Below, piece by piece: positions 22,247 to 35,800 of a stretch of DNA of 64,000 bases (the stretch's first letter is position 1; each line of letters begins with the position of its first letter). The position numbers were made by a program, and so were the translations under genes. The notes beneath the pieces are model-generated. The model was not told the origin of the DNA and did no database searches. It was given only the letters and a program-made list of their open reading frames with translations. This DNA comes from Rhizophagus irregularis (Eukaryota; Glomeromycota; Glomeromycetes; Glomerales; Glomeraceae), in the NCBI RefSeq assembly GCF_026210795.1, contig NC_089449.1, forward strand, positions 186,001 to 250,000, in the 5' to 3' direction.

Positions 22247-24359
22247 TCATCTTACTACTAATGAAAGTTCCAAAGGATGGAAAGCCTTAAGAACCACGTT
22301 AATTGGTGAGCCCACACCATAATCCATCCCTCTTATTATTATTGACCCATGACTTAATGCTACGACATTCCCATCAATATCGAACCATGCACATCCTGAA
22401 TCTCCTTTATTCATGAATGTGCCTTTTTTAGCCTTTACCAATATTTGTCTGTCAAGCCATATATCTTTGTTTTTGTCACCCTCCATTAAAACATCATGGA
22501 AAATTCCAACTTGGCGTCTCATCATGTTTCCAGTATTAACTGAGACAGGAATTTCTTTAATCACTCCTTCGGTTAATCCAGTTGTACGTCCAACCTTAAA
22601 TATACGTCTAGATGCACTGTCTTCAATATTCTCCTTTAAACCAGAAAGACGTATATTAGGGATATTACAAACGTTGAACGAACTATTTCTAATAGCAAGT
22701 TTACTTGGGTTCAATCCTCGCTTGTCGGGTAGTACGAGGGCAATGGCGGCATCAACACCATACTTATATTGACCAAATTTATAATTACCACGTACGCCCT
22801 TTTCAATTAGAGCAAATCTAGTATCTTTTTGTTGCGCAGATTCGAATTTTTTTTTATTTTCTATACATGTCTGATAGCTTGAATCCAGAAATTCAAGTTT
22901 TTTAGACAATTTGTTCTTGAAAAATTCATAATCTGTGTTTAAAATTTCATTCCATTCCTTTTTCGTTTTGTTGAATTCACATTCGAGTCTATGCAGTTTA
23001 AGCATTATTTGTAATGCCTCTAATTTTTCTAGTTCTACTTGTAACTCCTTTTTTTTTTCGTTTTTTAACTTATTTTCTGTTCTAAACATCAATAATTTGT
23101 TGAGAGCTTCAAGCATTCTCAATAAATCCTGATGTTTTACATTATTTCCATCTTCCTCAACTATAACTTCTTTCAAGACTGAGATTACTGATTCTAATCT
23201 TTTTAACTCTTCCATATCTTCTGTCGAGGCTGAGTGACCATGCTCTTCATTCATTACATTCTTCGGGTTGAACGATTCAATCATAGTAAGTTTTTTCTCA
23301 GAATCGTTTAATAGTTTATCTTCAAAGATCAATTCCTCTAATGTTTCTAATGATGATGCCAGATCATCCAAAGAACGACCAATGTAGTCAAAGTCAGATG
23401 GTTGGTGTATATATTCAGAATTGTGTCCTGAAACAACATGTTCGTTTGTCATCAAATATATTTGCTGGTTGGAGTCTTTAACGAAAAGCCCTAAAGTTCC
23501 TACTCTACTGTTTACGCCAATACTAGATCCAGGTGATACCCTTTTCTTATATTCACAACAATCGATTTCCCCTCGTTCAACAATGGTTTGTTCATAAAAA
23601 CCTTCACATACATCTGTAATAAAACCGCCAATATTTTCAGGAAAAAGAGTGTTATTATGAGGTAATATATTCTTACGTATTACATAAAATACAATAGCAG
23701 GTACATTCTCGTAAAGTTCATTTCTAATTTTCCAATATAAACTAATAGCAATAAGGTTATGGTGTTTTGAACGAAAGTCATCCCCAAGTTCGGTATCTAA
23801 TATATTGTTAAATTTTTCTATATCTTTAGAGGAGAGTGCTTCCTGTGGTGGATCGTTTAGAGGTGAGTTTTCCGTAAAAGTTCCCCACTCAATATATCTT
23901 ATCATAAATTTTCCCAAATTTTGCAACTTTATTTCTGGCATTCTGTTCACTACAATGTACAAGTTTTGTTTAACATATGGTGGTTCTTCACTGCCAAAAA
24001 ACATATCCAATACATTCGGATCATTTAAAATTTTGTGAATTTCACACGCGTTTTCTTTAGTTATGTAAGGAACGTTATTACCTTGTAATAGAATAGTCAT
24101 AATATTAATAATAAAAATTAATGTTACAAATAATTACCAATGTTTATATTACCATTCTTATTTTCAACGTATTCTCTTTCTTCCATATCCTTTGAGGTTT
24201 TATCAAAATCAGCTGAGGAATTAAGACTGTTGCTTCGTACTTCAACTATATTGTCAGTAATAGTTAGAATAAATACAAAATTAGATCTTTTGTCACACAA
24301 GATCACAAACCTGTCATATTGACGCTTCTAGTATCAATCTTGGCAACGGTAATAGACAT
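22247..24359 (-). CDS. PA-clan (trypsin-like) serine protease with a coiled-coil insertion
   Basis: Three exons on the minus strand: 24311-24359, 24153-24245 and 22247-24081. All junctions are GT...AG and the joined frame gives 658 aa starting MSITVAKIDTRSVN. Catalytic triad candidates are His262 (LMTNEHVVSG), Asp491 (KYGVDAAIALV) and Ser609 (NKGDSGCAWF), in chymotrypsin-fold order; VGRTTGLTEG lies at 544-552. No signal peptide is seen, so it is probably cytosolic or nuclear. Residues about 281-471, between His and Asp, are Glu/Lys/Leu-rich, predicted coiled coil, a long insertion for this fold. The N-terminal 220 residues resemble no domain I can name. The start is inferred: the ATG at 24100 would lie inside the second intron of this model and give 617 aa. 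It could be a chaperone-like or regulatory protease of the kind expanded in Glomeromycotina. Confidence 0.8.
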
Positions 24360-26781
24360 GATACGAAATAATAAATGTAAAAATATTTTTTTGCAGAAAG
24401 AAGAAACAAAAGAAACAGTTTATGAGAAATTTTTTCATTGATAAATCATAAACTTTTTGTATTGATTATATTTTGACTACTGCAGATCAAATGTATAATG
24501 ATGTAGGTTCGTGTCATTGCTATGATTTTAATGATTTTAATTTTATTTTCCGCATGTATCACAGGCTATGTCTATTTCTTGCGTGTATTAATTTCTTGGC
24601 AAAAGTGATTAACGTAACAATTTGTCACTTGCACAAGGCAATAAATTTGTAATAACATCAAAGAGCCCTTACTCTGGTCCTGATTTGGAGTTACAACGCT
24701 TTGACATGACCCAGTATCAAAACTTTTATTGAGACTGATATGTATTAATTCACGTGTTAACGATATTACTGCATATTAGTCATATGTCCTATTTGTCTCT
24801 CTCGCATTTTCCATTAGTTACTCTTTTATTTATTACTACTAATTTTACTGATTGTATTTAATGAAACAAATAAAAGTAATTTTTTATCCCGAATGCAATG
24901 GTTTTATTTATGTATAATAGCTATTTTAACGAAAGATATCACCATTTTTGTTATTATTAGATGAAAGCGTTTCATATTAATGCAAATACCAGAATTCGAT
25001 TATGAAAATAATAGGTATTGATGTAAAAAATAGAATCCCAGATCAGTAACTGCGACTAATTTTTTTGTAACTATACTTGATTACTCATTCTTGACCACAT
25101 ACGCTCGTTTTTCAGCTTCAAATAATCTTTACATTTTTCAAGAAGTAGTTGACATTCTCCCTTTGAATTTTTCTATCTTAATGTATTTTGAGATATATAT
25201 ATACTTTTTGTGTAAAATCACGTGTCTCTGATCGTTTCCCGAGGAAATTATTTTTCAGAAAATAGTTTTGCCGTTGGTCCCATCTTGTCATATTCTTTAT
25301 ATCCGTATTCTTCTCCGCAATCGTCTAAAATAATATTTTAATATACTAGTAAATACACTAAACAAAATTTAGAAGTGATAATTCTGATTGCTTATTTACA
25401 AGAATTGTTCACGGGTTTATTCCTACTAAAGAAGCGATGAACATTTCACAATAGACAGCTTGTAGTCAACTTGTGCTTGATACTGGGGTAAATAACAAGT
25501 GTTCAGAGTGTCACGTGGACGGAGTGACGTAATCATATTGATTCTTATTCTGACGGCAAATTTATTTTTTCATTTGTCTCAACAATAGTAATGTGGATTA
25601 ACTTTCTGTATTACATAAATCAAATACATAAATAAATTGCATGTCCTAGTTTGTGGAAAAAAATTTTGAATTGATGGAATAAAAGTACTGGCACACTCAC
25701 TACCGAAATGAACAAATGTTCTCGGTTAAAAGTGTACTTCTTTGATATGTATCTTGATCGAATGGCAACGTAAAAAAGTATACTTATACAGTAAATCGTC
25801 TTGTTGGATCATTTGAGTCGACCAGTCCTCATGATCACAACCGAATACTACAAAACAACATTACAATAATGAGCAAATGCATGATAATTTTTTAGCTACG
25901 CTTAATTTTCATTTAACTGGTCTATGTTGCATCTTACCATTAGCATAAATTTTCTATTACTTGACAAGTTGATTACCGACAGTATTACTTTACTTCCAAC
26001 AAATCATCCCGGAAAGAATACCACTCAGAATTCTTATAGACGAAAGTAGTCAAGGTAGCAATTTAGCAATAGAATTTGGGTGAAACCAAGTTCCACTAGA
26101 ATTATTGTTTCTACATACGAGGTCCATTCCCTTTTGATGCCAATATTCTACTATGCCTATTTCTTGACTATATTTCAAGGAGTTGTAACTGTGACTGGAA
26201 TGTAAAAATAGCCAACTGCGAGATTGTAATCCTAGATTCCATCTAGAACTGGAGGAACTAATAACTACATTCCTAGGAGAATGGAGAGCAAAAAAACAAA
26301 AAATGGTTGTCATCGATAACATTTATCCACGAACTCAGAGTGAATATGTAACAATTATTTTACTTATTTTTTGTACTAAATATATGACAACCGTAATCAT
26401 AAGACTTTCGGTCTTATTTAACTAGAGGTTTTAGAAGATACTCTCATAATGGGTCACGATTGAATTATTCATCACCGACGTAGTGAATTGTTCGGAAATT
26501 ATTAGTTGTCATATTGACAAAGCCACTAGCTATCACAATGTATATTGAGGAGATAGCCATAATTTTTACATTATATAACATTCTGTGAAAAAATAAATTT
26601 GATCAGTTACGAAGAAAATAACTCATATGAGAATCACGTAATAGTACAAACCTGTACAAAGCCTGAGCTGCCAGCAATAGTACAAGAATTTCAACCGAAC
26701 CGCAATTGCATATATATATTTTTTGGTGAATTCGCAGGATTGTTCCAGTGGACCGAATAATCCAACTCTTATGTCACTAAA

Positions 26782-26893
26782 GGCAAAACAGTTCCCCGAG
26801 GGAACGATCAACTAACTGAAGTCATCAATGGCAAAACAGTTCCCTAAGGGAACGATCAACTAATTAACGTGATCGAAGGCAAAACATTTCCCT
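26782..26893 (+). repeat. 48-bp tandem repeat carrying GTTCCC...GGGAAC dyads
   Basis: GGCAAAAC starts at 26782, 26830 and 26878, an exact 48-bp period with a truncated third copy. Units 1 and 2 contain the dyads GTTCCCCGAGGGAAC and GTTCCCTAAGGGAAC followed by GATCAACTAA. The rest of the unit has diverged by a few bases. Confidence 0.85.
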
Positions 26894-27672
26894 CAGAACA
26901 ATACCTTTACCAATTCCGCTTATTTCCCACAATAATAACAGATAATATTTTTTGTTACATAAGTTTCTGCCGGTATTTTTTCTCGTCAAAATGGAAGTCA
27001 AAATATATTCGAAACACACTTTGTTGTTTCTGTCCACAATATTTCCCATCATCGGTGTTTTAAAAGAATCTTTTTATGATTATCGTTAACTAGGATCCAT
27101 GTTGTAACTTCTCGATGATATGAAAATGTAAAAGTAACATGTACAGACCGATAACGTAATTTTTTATTTATTAGTATAGTATATAATGGAAATAGAAACT
27201 TAGAAAGCGTTTGTTCTTTACCTACCCAATCACATTACTGATCTGCTTAGTTAATAGCGAAAAAGTGTTCATGAAATTCTTGATCACGATGGAATGATAC
27301 ATTGTGTAGATTATGTCCCTTATATATTATACTGTCTACCGTATATTTTTACTCATGAAATGACACCGAATGAATATCTCACCAGGGATAATATAATAGT
27401 ACCAAGAGTTAAAAGAAGAATTGCAATTAATTATGCAGAAATAATTTATTCGGATATTACAAGTGATAGTATTTTTGATAATAAGGCCTCATTATAAGCG
27501 AAACATTATTATTGTACAAAATAGATTAGGAAAGGGGTACTAATCACCACAAAGGGAAATTAGGTTATACTTTTTCTAGGTAAATTCCCATTATTAAAGA
27601 ATTCTATCATTTCCAATGTAAATATTGGCATATACTGAGAAGATATGCTAATGTCGTAGATATCTAAAATTT

Positions 27673-27843
27673 AATGTCATTGCTTCGTAAAATCTCTGGT
27701 TACATTTGTGCTGTATCTAGAATAATAAAAATGAATCTCATGTCTGAAGGTGTCCACTAGAAGAAGTATGATTATAAACAGCGCAACAGCACAATCGTAT
27801 TGCTTATTTTAATTATTTCCGCATACAGCTCATATGTTTGCGA
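27673..27843. repeat. Diverged copy of the protease 3'-flank segment 21901-22203
   Basis: 27673-27711 aligns with 21901-21939 without gaps over 39 columns; 31 match and the eight differences are all transitions. A second block, around TTTAATTATTTCC to ATGTTTGCGA, matches at 27808-27843 and 22166-22203. The distance between blocks is about 300 bp at the first locus and 168 bp at the second, so one was lengthened or shortened. The homology may reflect an old duplication of the protease locus whose second copy has decayed. Confidence 0.6.
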
Positions 27844-30605
27844 AGCTCTGATATTATGTTCTATAACATCAGTTATGCCATACAACCCCTAAGAATTACA
27901 TGGAGAATGGGAGCAATTAATAATTCGACCACAGATACACAGTATCCCTTGGATATTAATAACAAGTATTCGAATACAAGAAAATGGCCACATGATATAA
28001 TTTTTTAGTAATCGATAAGGATTCAGAAAAATATCTTCTCGTTGTTTAATAGCGTAGTATGATACTTGGGAGCAAAAAGAAATAATTCATTGCGAAACAA
28101 AAAATAAATATGTGTAGAAGCATGTTATCATGGAACTCTTTACGAGTGACATTTAGAAGGTGGAAATGTAACAAAGATATTGCATACAAAACATGGTGTC
28201 AAGCTTGTGGTCTTATTTAGACATGGAAAGACTGGAAAGTGGAGATAAAGTTGTGATTATTGATCATTGTATGATATCACGTGAGGATGCTGTGCACAAA
28301 CCAATCATGTGTTACTGCGCCTACTCAAAGCATAATTTCAATGTGAAGAGAAAAGTTGTTTGCATCTGCTATGCAGCAAAGTGGAAGAATACATCAACAG
28401 TATATGCTATCAAAAAGGTTTAACTTCCGTATCTAGTAATTTCGTATACTTTTTTTTAAAGCGTAATATATCTCCTCCTCTGATTCCCAAAGAACATAGT
28501 TCTGTTAGCTCTTTTCTGACCCCACGGTATATGAAGGTGTACCTAAATAGAAAGAAAATGCACTAAATGCAGATTGCTTGCAAATGGTAATTTTGATAAT
28601 AAAGAGTTATCTTAAAGTATTACCTTGTTTTATACGCTCTTCTATAATTTTATTAATTATATGATGAAGCTCGTGAAACTCGTAAGAAAAGGTAAATTCA
28701 GGCTTTTTAACAAAAATGTGGAAATGTTTTTTATTGGAAGACGGGCTGAAGATATATTTAATGGTTTGTATTGGGTTTAGTATTTCTTTCCATGTAAGTC
28801 ACCCTCAACATAGGTGTCAATATCGGGATAGTTTTCGAGGTTCCGCAATTTTGCTTCTTCATCAAACGGAAGGTATATTTTTCATAACACTATATCATTA
28901 GGGTCGGTGTAATGAAAAACACTCTTCTTTTCTTTCCTAATCCAATGCTTAAAATGAAAAATTGTTTCTTCAGACTCTGCTCTATTGTGAATGAATACGG
29001 GAAACTATTGCGAATCTCCTTGGAGGAAGCACCAGAGCACATATTCTGACATAGTTGCAAAACTTATATTTCCAGGTGGAAACACCTACGGGTATTGTGT
29101 TTTCAGATTGAGAAGAAAAAACGATAACAAGAATATATGAATATATCTGCATGAAAATATAACCGGTATTAGACAATCGTAGGTAATATGATTAGCTAAC
29201 TTTACGTATAATGACGCAATAAATGACTATTTTTTTTGGAAGTAGAACAAACCAACAGAGTTATTTCCTAGTTACATATAAAATATGCTGATATATTGTT
29301 TCTCGATTGTAAATCTTGCAAGAGCATTATGCCATCAAATGATAATTATATATTTTTATGCTGTATTGTGAAAAACAGCAATCGTTTAGAAAAAACATGG
29401 GACTCGAAACTAGTTAATTAAAACATCACGTATATATCAGGAACAAAGTCCCAACAAATAACTGTTTTCCGTACTCAGAAGTCCAAAAAGGAGAAAACAG
29501 CGGCCATTATAAATGCCAACATACGTTTCTCATCGTAATTTCTTCTATTTATTAACTCTACTCCATGTGAAAGGAATGTTTACAAGATCATTAAAACAAA
29601 GGAAATAATCGCACATGAAATCGATTAGAACTTCTCTGAAGCTTGTAATGTAAAATAATGGTTATTTCTTGTTACCCTTAAAAATAACTAGCTTCTATGG
29701 AAAGAATATGGCGCATTGTCCTAGCCTGACGTTGGACTTTTTGTTGTTCAATAACAATTACCTTCTCTCGAAACAAACTATATCAAACATGTAAGTCGTA
29801 TCCAAGTAACATATGTATACCAATAAAGAAATCAACAAGTAGCCTATTATTCTTCATCTATTTAATCGTAAATAGTACTACGATTCTTACAAAATATCAC
29901 GAGACAGAAGCTATCAATAATATAAGGAAGGATTCTCTGATACCAAATCATGCCCGAAGAGCCTTTAGTATACTTGTCTGCAGAAATATTCATCTGGATT
30001 AGTTTGCGTATTATTGGTTTCTTAAGGATAGTGACATCTAAAATATTTTTTCATGGAGGGATAGAACTCGTGAGAACAAGTAGTAGACAAATACTATGCT
30101 CATATCGGTTCCTCACGGCGTTGCTTCCGAAACAATAACTGCTCATTTGTGTCCAGGGATTTTATTTATTGTTCCGGCGGATAATACAATACAGGTAAAA
30201 GGTATATCCACGGTATGGAATAATCATCACAAAAAAAATATAGATTAGCTGTCATCATGTAGTACAATGTTTGAGAAAGCCATAACTACGAGACAGTGTC
30301 CCTCTGGTCACGGTTAGCTTATTTATCGGACCGACAGAAAAAACAAAGAATGCATCGAATATACATACACATGAATGACATGATAAAATGGTTTACATAC
30401 AATTTTGTACACGTGTTTGTATTCCAGTGGCCATTTTGTTCACTCACATAATTGATTATATAAAAATAAGAAAACTCTTTCTGACGATCGTTAAATACCA
30501 AAAATTCACAGAAGAAATTTTCACCATAAAAATACATTTCTCTATAGACAAGTGTCATTTTTTCTACAAATTTTGGTCTCTACGCACTCCTCGGAACATT
30601 ATCAT

Positions 30606-32748
30606 ATGAGTTTTGCTATAGGAAAAAAATTTTCAAATAAATTCCTTAAAAATTTGGAAAAAAACTATCGTTCTATTTCTAACGACGAGGATATATATCT
30701 CACCTACTCGTCTTCCAACAAAAACAAATTCAATATGACCTCTAGTCAACCTGCAGCGCCTTCTCAAACTGCTAACAACACTTCAACAGACACAACTATG
30801 GAAGAAGCAACGACTTCTTCTCCTACTCATGCTCTTTCGCACAGCGAAATTGAACTTACATCACGTGACTCACATGAACAAGATGTTCACACACAAACAC
30901 CAATCACTGACAAATTGACTAATATGGATGTAGATCCCATAGATACTAACACGGATAAAGGAAAATCACCGGAAACACAATCAGCCACACAAACAAACAC
31001 CCCTAATCCGTTACATATTACGGTGCTAACAGATATATTTACACATACACCACAAGTTTCAAACAAAGTTCACAAAGGATTTATTCCTAGAGATAGTTTT
31101 CAGTCAAAACTTTCTAACAACGATATTATCAATCTAATCAAAACGTCATTCATTAAAGATAGCAATGCTTTTAGATTTGACGTCAATACAACGTCCACTT
31201 ATAGATACTTTACCATCCATTTCAGAACACGTGACTCGCTCGACCAATACATAGCAAATAGTCCCTGACAACCTCAAAAACATAAAAATTTACGAACTCA
31301 CCAATGAGGCTATTAATACGTTAATAGAACAAAAATTCTCCAACCTAGACCAGGCTGTTATAAAAATTATGGATATACCATATAATTATGATACCTCCAT
31401 GCTTATTAAGCATCTCGCTGCAAAAACAGGCAGCAATATCATAGAACACAAAGAAATTAAAAAACCTCCAAGAAAAATTCCTAACCGCAATAACCGCGGT
31501 CGTCCTATTTTCATAAAACCAGCTTATAAGCAACTTATTGTCCAATTTGACAAACAAGCAGCATATGATTATTTCATGAAAGAAAACTATTGGAGCCTCG
31601 AAATAGAAAATTTCGTAGTAAGGATCTTACCTGGTAACACTGAAGACCCTGAATATAAAATACGCACCAGTAATTATTTTAAGATCACCGGACTTCCCCT
31701 TAACACCACAGCCAAGGACATTGAACCTCTTATCAAACACGTCTACGGACGAACTTGTACATTTACACAAACTACCAAATATTCAACCATGAAAAATGCT
31801 TATATTTACGTCTCACCTAACAATTATCCAGTGGACGCGTCCAATGGAGCCTCCTCACTTTTCGAAGGATACAACCTCCACGTTCTACCAGGACACCTTT
31901 CACTAAAAACATGTAATATTTGTGGTTCACCACTTCACGAGACAAATATCTGTGACGACAAAAACTTCGATACAGATCATAATAATCGGAAAATCTTCAA
32001 AAAACGATTTATTAAACGTAACGAGGAAAAAATTACAATCAACGATAACCACAGAACCAGGTTTAATCACGTCATCACTTTAAACGCAAACAAAAGATCT
32101 CCCTCAATGTCACACGACCCGAAAACCAACCATACACCACCGCATAACTACAATAACAAGAAATACCAACAAGCAGACAATCCCCAAAGGTCAGACACCA
32201 ATCGTTATGAACAACGAATTACACAATTGGAACGCCAAGTTGAATCCCTCTTAAATAGTGTTAAAACACTCCAAGAAGGAAAATCTAAAGTCGATAATAC
32301 TATCGCCGATATCCATCACAATCATAATTTAATGAGTTCTTCACTCAATGACATCACAATCAGACTTGACAAATACGACACAATCCTACAACAGCTCACG
32401 ACTAATATTAATCTACTTAGTCAAGAAAAGATTACACAACATAGAGAACGTAACGCCAAACCACCAAAACGACCGTCACCGTACGAGCAAACTTCGTATA
32501 AGGCAACTAAAAATAGATATAACCTAAGAGGCAATAAACAGGGAAACATATCAGCGGAAGACAGCGAACAACACCATTTGGCAACTGATGACGATACCGA
32601 TGCCCCTGACGACGCCGCGATGTCAGACGGTGCCGTCTTCGAAGGAATCATTGACGAAGTGTCAAATGCTTCATCATCTGAGCCTAAATTTTCAGTTAAA
32701 TCCTACAATCCCCTCAACCTCCTCCCGCAGTTTAATGCGACACGTTAA
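30606..32748 (+). pseudogene. LINE ORF1 protein (RNA-binding, CCHC zinc knuckle), one frameshift
   Basis: From the ATG at 30606 the frame runs to a stop at 31266-31268; the downstream frame is open from 31261 to the stop at 32746-32748. Ignoring a single base near 31260 joins them into 713 residues. The N-terminus is Ser/Thr/Gln-rich and probably disordered. Two RRM-like segments follow, then a zinc knuckle CNICGSPLHETNIC (31912-31953, C-x2-C-x4-H-x4-C), then a coiled coil (about 32210-32440) and an acidic tail. ORF1 proteins bind the element RNA and chaperone target-primed reverse transcription. The coiled coil lies after the knuckle, unlike mammalian L1, where it is N-terminal. The break is probably an inactivating one-base insertion; a +1 programmed shift is possible but less likely. 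Confidence 0.85.
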
Positions 32749-32881
32749 TATACGTGTTTACCATTAAATCAAATATATCCCCCTTTTATTTTGGACATAC
32801 TTTTTGGATTTTCCCATTTTGATTTTAACGGTTTATTATTCTTTTTTATACACATTGATTCTTTTTACATACTTTTTTTTT

Positions 32882-35800
32882 ATGGAATACACCAATTTAC
32901 AACCCCCGGCTGACCTCGAAAATCAGCCTTCAGAACCAGTTCTACAATATTCTTATAACAAATATAATAAAAACACAAAAACACAAAAAAATCATAAAAA
33001 TCCCCAAAACCACAAAAATAATAATCAATACCTCCATACCCCAGATAATAATGATATACCAACAATGAGTTCACGAAACTATATTCGCGAACCTCGTAAT
33101 GATGAAGACGAAAATATGTTAAACCACATTGAACACCATTTATTTGATGACCAGGATACAAGAGGGTCAACGTCGTCTACCTCTCAAACACACGACGCCC
33201 CCATATCAACATCTTCTCAATTGCGAACACAATTTATTGATTACTATAAATTTGGTACAATCAATATCCAAGGAGGATTCAATAATAAATTGAATGATAT
33301 TCTCCACTTTTTTACACTTCATAATTATGATATTTTAATTTTAACCGAAACAGGTCTCCATCAACATATTAAAATAGATAGAGATCATAATAAAACAACA
33401 TACTCCACGTTTCCACTCCCAACACTGAATGATGATAATACTATTCATAATATTCATCTTTATACAGATGACAAAGGCAACACCAAAGGCAGTGGCGTCT
33501 CAATGATAATCACGGATCAATTACAAAAACACATTATCAGAACCAACACTTTTTATGGCCGTATTTTAACGGTCGATCTATGTTTTAAAGGCAACCATTA
33601 TATTAAATTTATATGTTGTTATTTACCTGCTAATGCCGTTGATGACAAAGATTTAATTATCAAATGTTACAAAGAAATTGAAAACATTTTGATCAAGGCT
33701 AAACACGATCATTTTGAATGTATAGTTTTAGGCGACTTTAATATTAGTTTCGACAAATTTAAAAAAGCCAATCACTATCCTATTTGGAGACGTGAAATCA
33801 AAACAATTTTAAAAAATTTTGACCTTAAAGATTTACTTAAATCCTTTCACGATCACCCGAGCCCGACTCATACTACCAAGAGAAATGAAGGTCCAGATAT
33901 ACAGTCTCGTATAGATTATATTTTTACCTCACCTCATATCTTTCACCATAGCTTTTATGCTTACACTCACCATATTTCAGCAGATTTTTTTACTACAGAC
34001 CACCAGGCTCTCAGTTGTTATTTGACGCAGGATTATTTTAAAAATAAATTCAATAGCTCTAGGAAAAGCCTAGAAAAATCACCTACGTACAAACCTAACA
34101 CAGACCTGAAAATTCATTTTAAATACCATTTAATGACCACCGAATCTTGGTCTAATTATAAAGTTACCAATGGTATTATTTATCGACAACACATTAACAA
34201 ATCAATTTTACCAAATACAACACCAGAACAACAAATAGAATTATATTGGTCAAATATCAAAGATATTATTATACAAACAAAAGAGAAATGTATCCCTTAT
34301 TCCTCATATAAAAAATATACGAAACAGGAGCGACCGTTATCATTACGACAAAACAATAACAAGATACTTTTACTTCGTATGATTCTACGAAAATTTTCTA
34401 ATATCAAACTTAATAGACTACAAGGTGATATGGATAAATGGAAAGATTATTGGAACACCTGGAACAATTCGCGTAAACAAATTTTTGTTATCGACGTCCA
34501 TTTTAACGCCAAACGTACTATTTGGCTACCGTACACTTTGACGCCGGATAATATATCCGATGTCAAAAAAGATTTACAAAGTCTTCTACGTATATCTATT
34601 GTTTTGCACAAACAAGAAGAAGATTCATGGACTCTAAAAAATATTAACAAATACGTTAATGACAGGAATAATAATTTAATTCATAATCAAAAAAGAATGA
34701 TTAACAGTATCCTTAATCGAAAACCTCAAAAGATAACATTAGATCGTTTACATTATTACGATCATGAAACTAATCAATTTCAATTTACTAACAATCCTCA
34801 TATTATAGCAGAACAATCAAATTTACATTTTCAACGGTTAGGAAAAGACCTTAACGATATTAATAACGTCAAAGAATATATGACAATTCAAGACCTCCCG
34901 TTATATTGGAGATCAACTTACGAACCCATCAACAACCGTGATTGCAAACATATGACTTCGTTAGAGGACGAATTCTCAATTGAAGAATTATCCCAAGTCA
35001 TCTCATCACTCCCAAACAACAAAGCCGCAGGCATTTCCGGCATCACATACGAAGACATTAAACATACACACCAAGACTTTAGAGAATATATTAATAAATT
35101 TTTCAATTATATCTTGCAGGTCCAAATTTACCCACGGGACTGGTTACATGCTTTCCTTTTCCCCATACCCAAACCTAAGGCTTGGGACTGCAAAATTGAA
35201 AATACTAGACCTATAGTCTTATTGGAAACATTTAGAAAATTATTCGTTAAAATTTTGACACAAAGAATTAATATCAAGCTTACAACGTATAACCTGATTA
35301 ATGAAAATAATCGGGCCGGCCTAACGGGACAATCAACGTTACAACCGCTACAAGTTATTCAACACATAATTGAATCTGCTTACAAAGATAAGAAACCATT
35401 ATGGATTGGTTTACAAGACCTCAGCAAGGCTTACGATAGAGTTAATAAATCTCTATTACGACTAGCATTACAACGCCTCCATTTTCCCGATACGATTACC
35501 ACTCTTTTAATTTCTCTATTTAGTAATCGGAAAAATAATGTTATTTTACCCTTTGGCTTATCCGCCGATTTTGATGTACTTCAGGGTATTGACCAAGGAG
35601 AAGTCATCAGTCCGCTATTATGGATTATTTATTATGATCCCATGTTCACACACCTTTCACAGTTAACCAATAACCTTCATATTACCAGCGTCAACAAAAT
35701 TACTAATATTTACCAACCTGACTCCGACCTTCAGATTAATTACTCAGCATCTGTGGTGGGTTATCTTGATGATACCAGCTGGTTTGCATCTTCCAAATCG

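Larger units (their letters stand above)
24360..30605. other. Long gene desert of decayed sequence
   Basis: Over 6 kb I find no supported gene: frames are short, mostly under 80 codons, and match no family. The DNA has fewer homopolymers than the rest of the window and looks like mutated former coding or transposon sequence. Recognisable items are the 48-bp tandem repeat at 26782-26893 and a segment at 27673-27843 related to the 3' flank of the protease. Frames at 26050-26322 (minus), 27294-27497 and 28193-28423 (plus) are not supported. Confidence 0.5.

Noticed and set aside
26782-26893. CRISPR-like array
   Set aside because: The repeats are contiguous 48-bp copies without distinct spacers, in eukaryotic DNA.
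26050-28423. Frames at 26050-26322 (minus), 27294-27497 and 28193-28423 (plus)
   Set aside because: Short, without family motifs or splice-linked neighbours, in a decayed region.
30552-30605. Upstream extension of LINE ORF1 to 30552
   Set aside because: The extension starts with GTG; the first ATG is 30606.
31257-31268. Programmed +1 frameshift in LINE ORF1
   Set aside because: I see no clear slippery site or pseudoknot, and the shift falls inside one domain; a one-base insertion is simpler. Comparison of copies would settle it.
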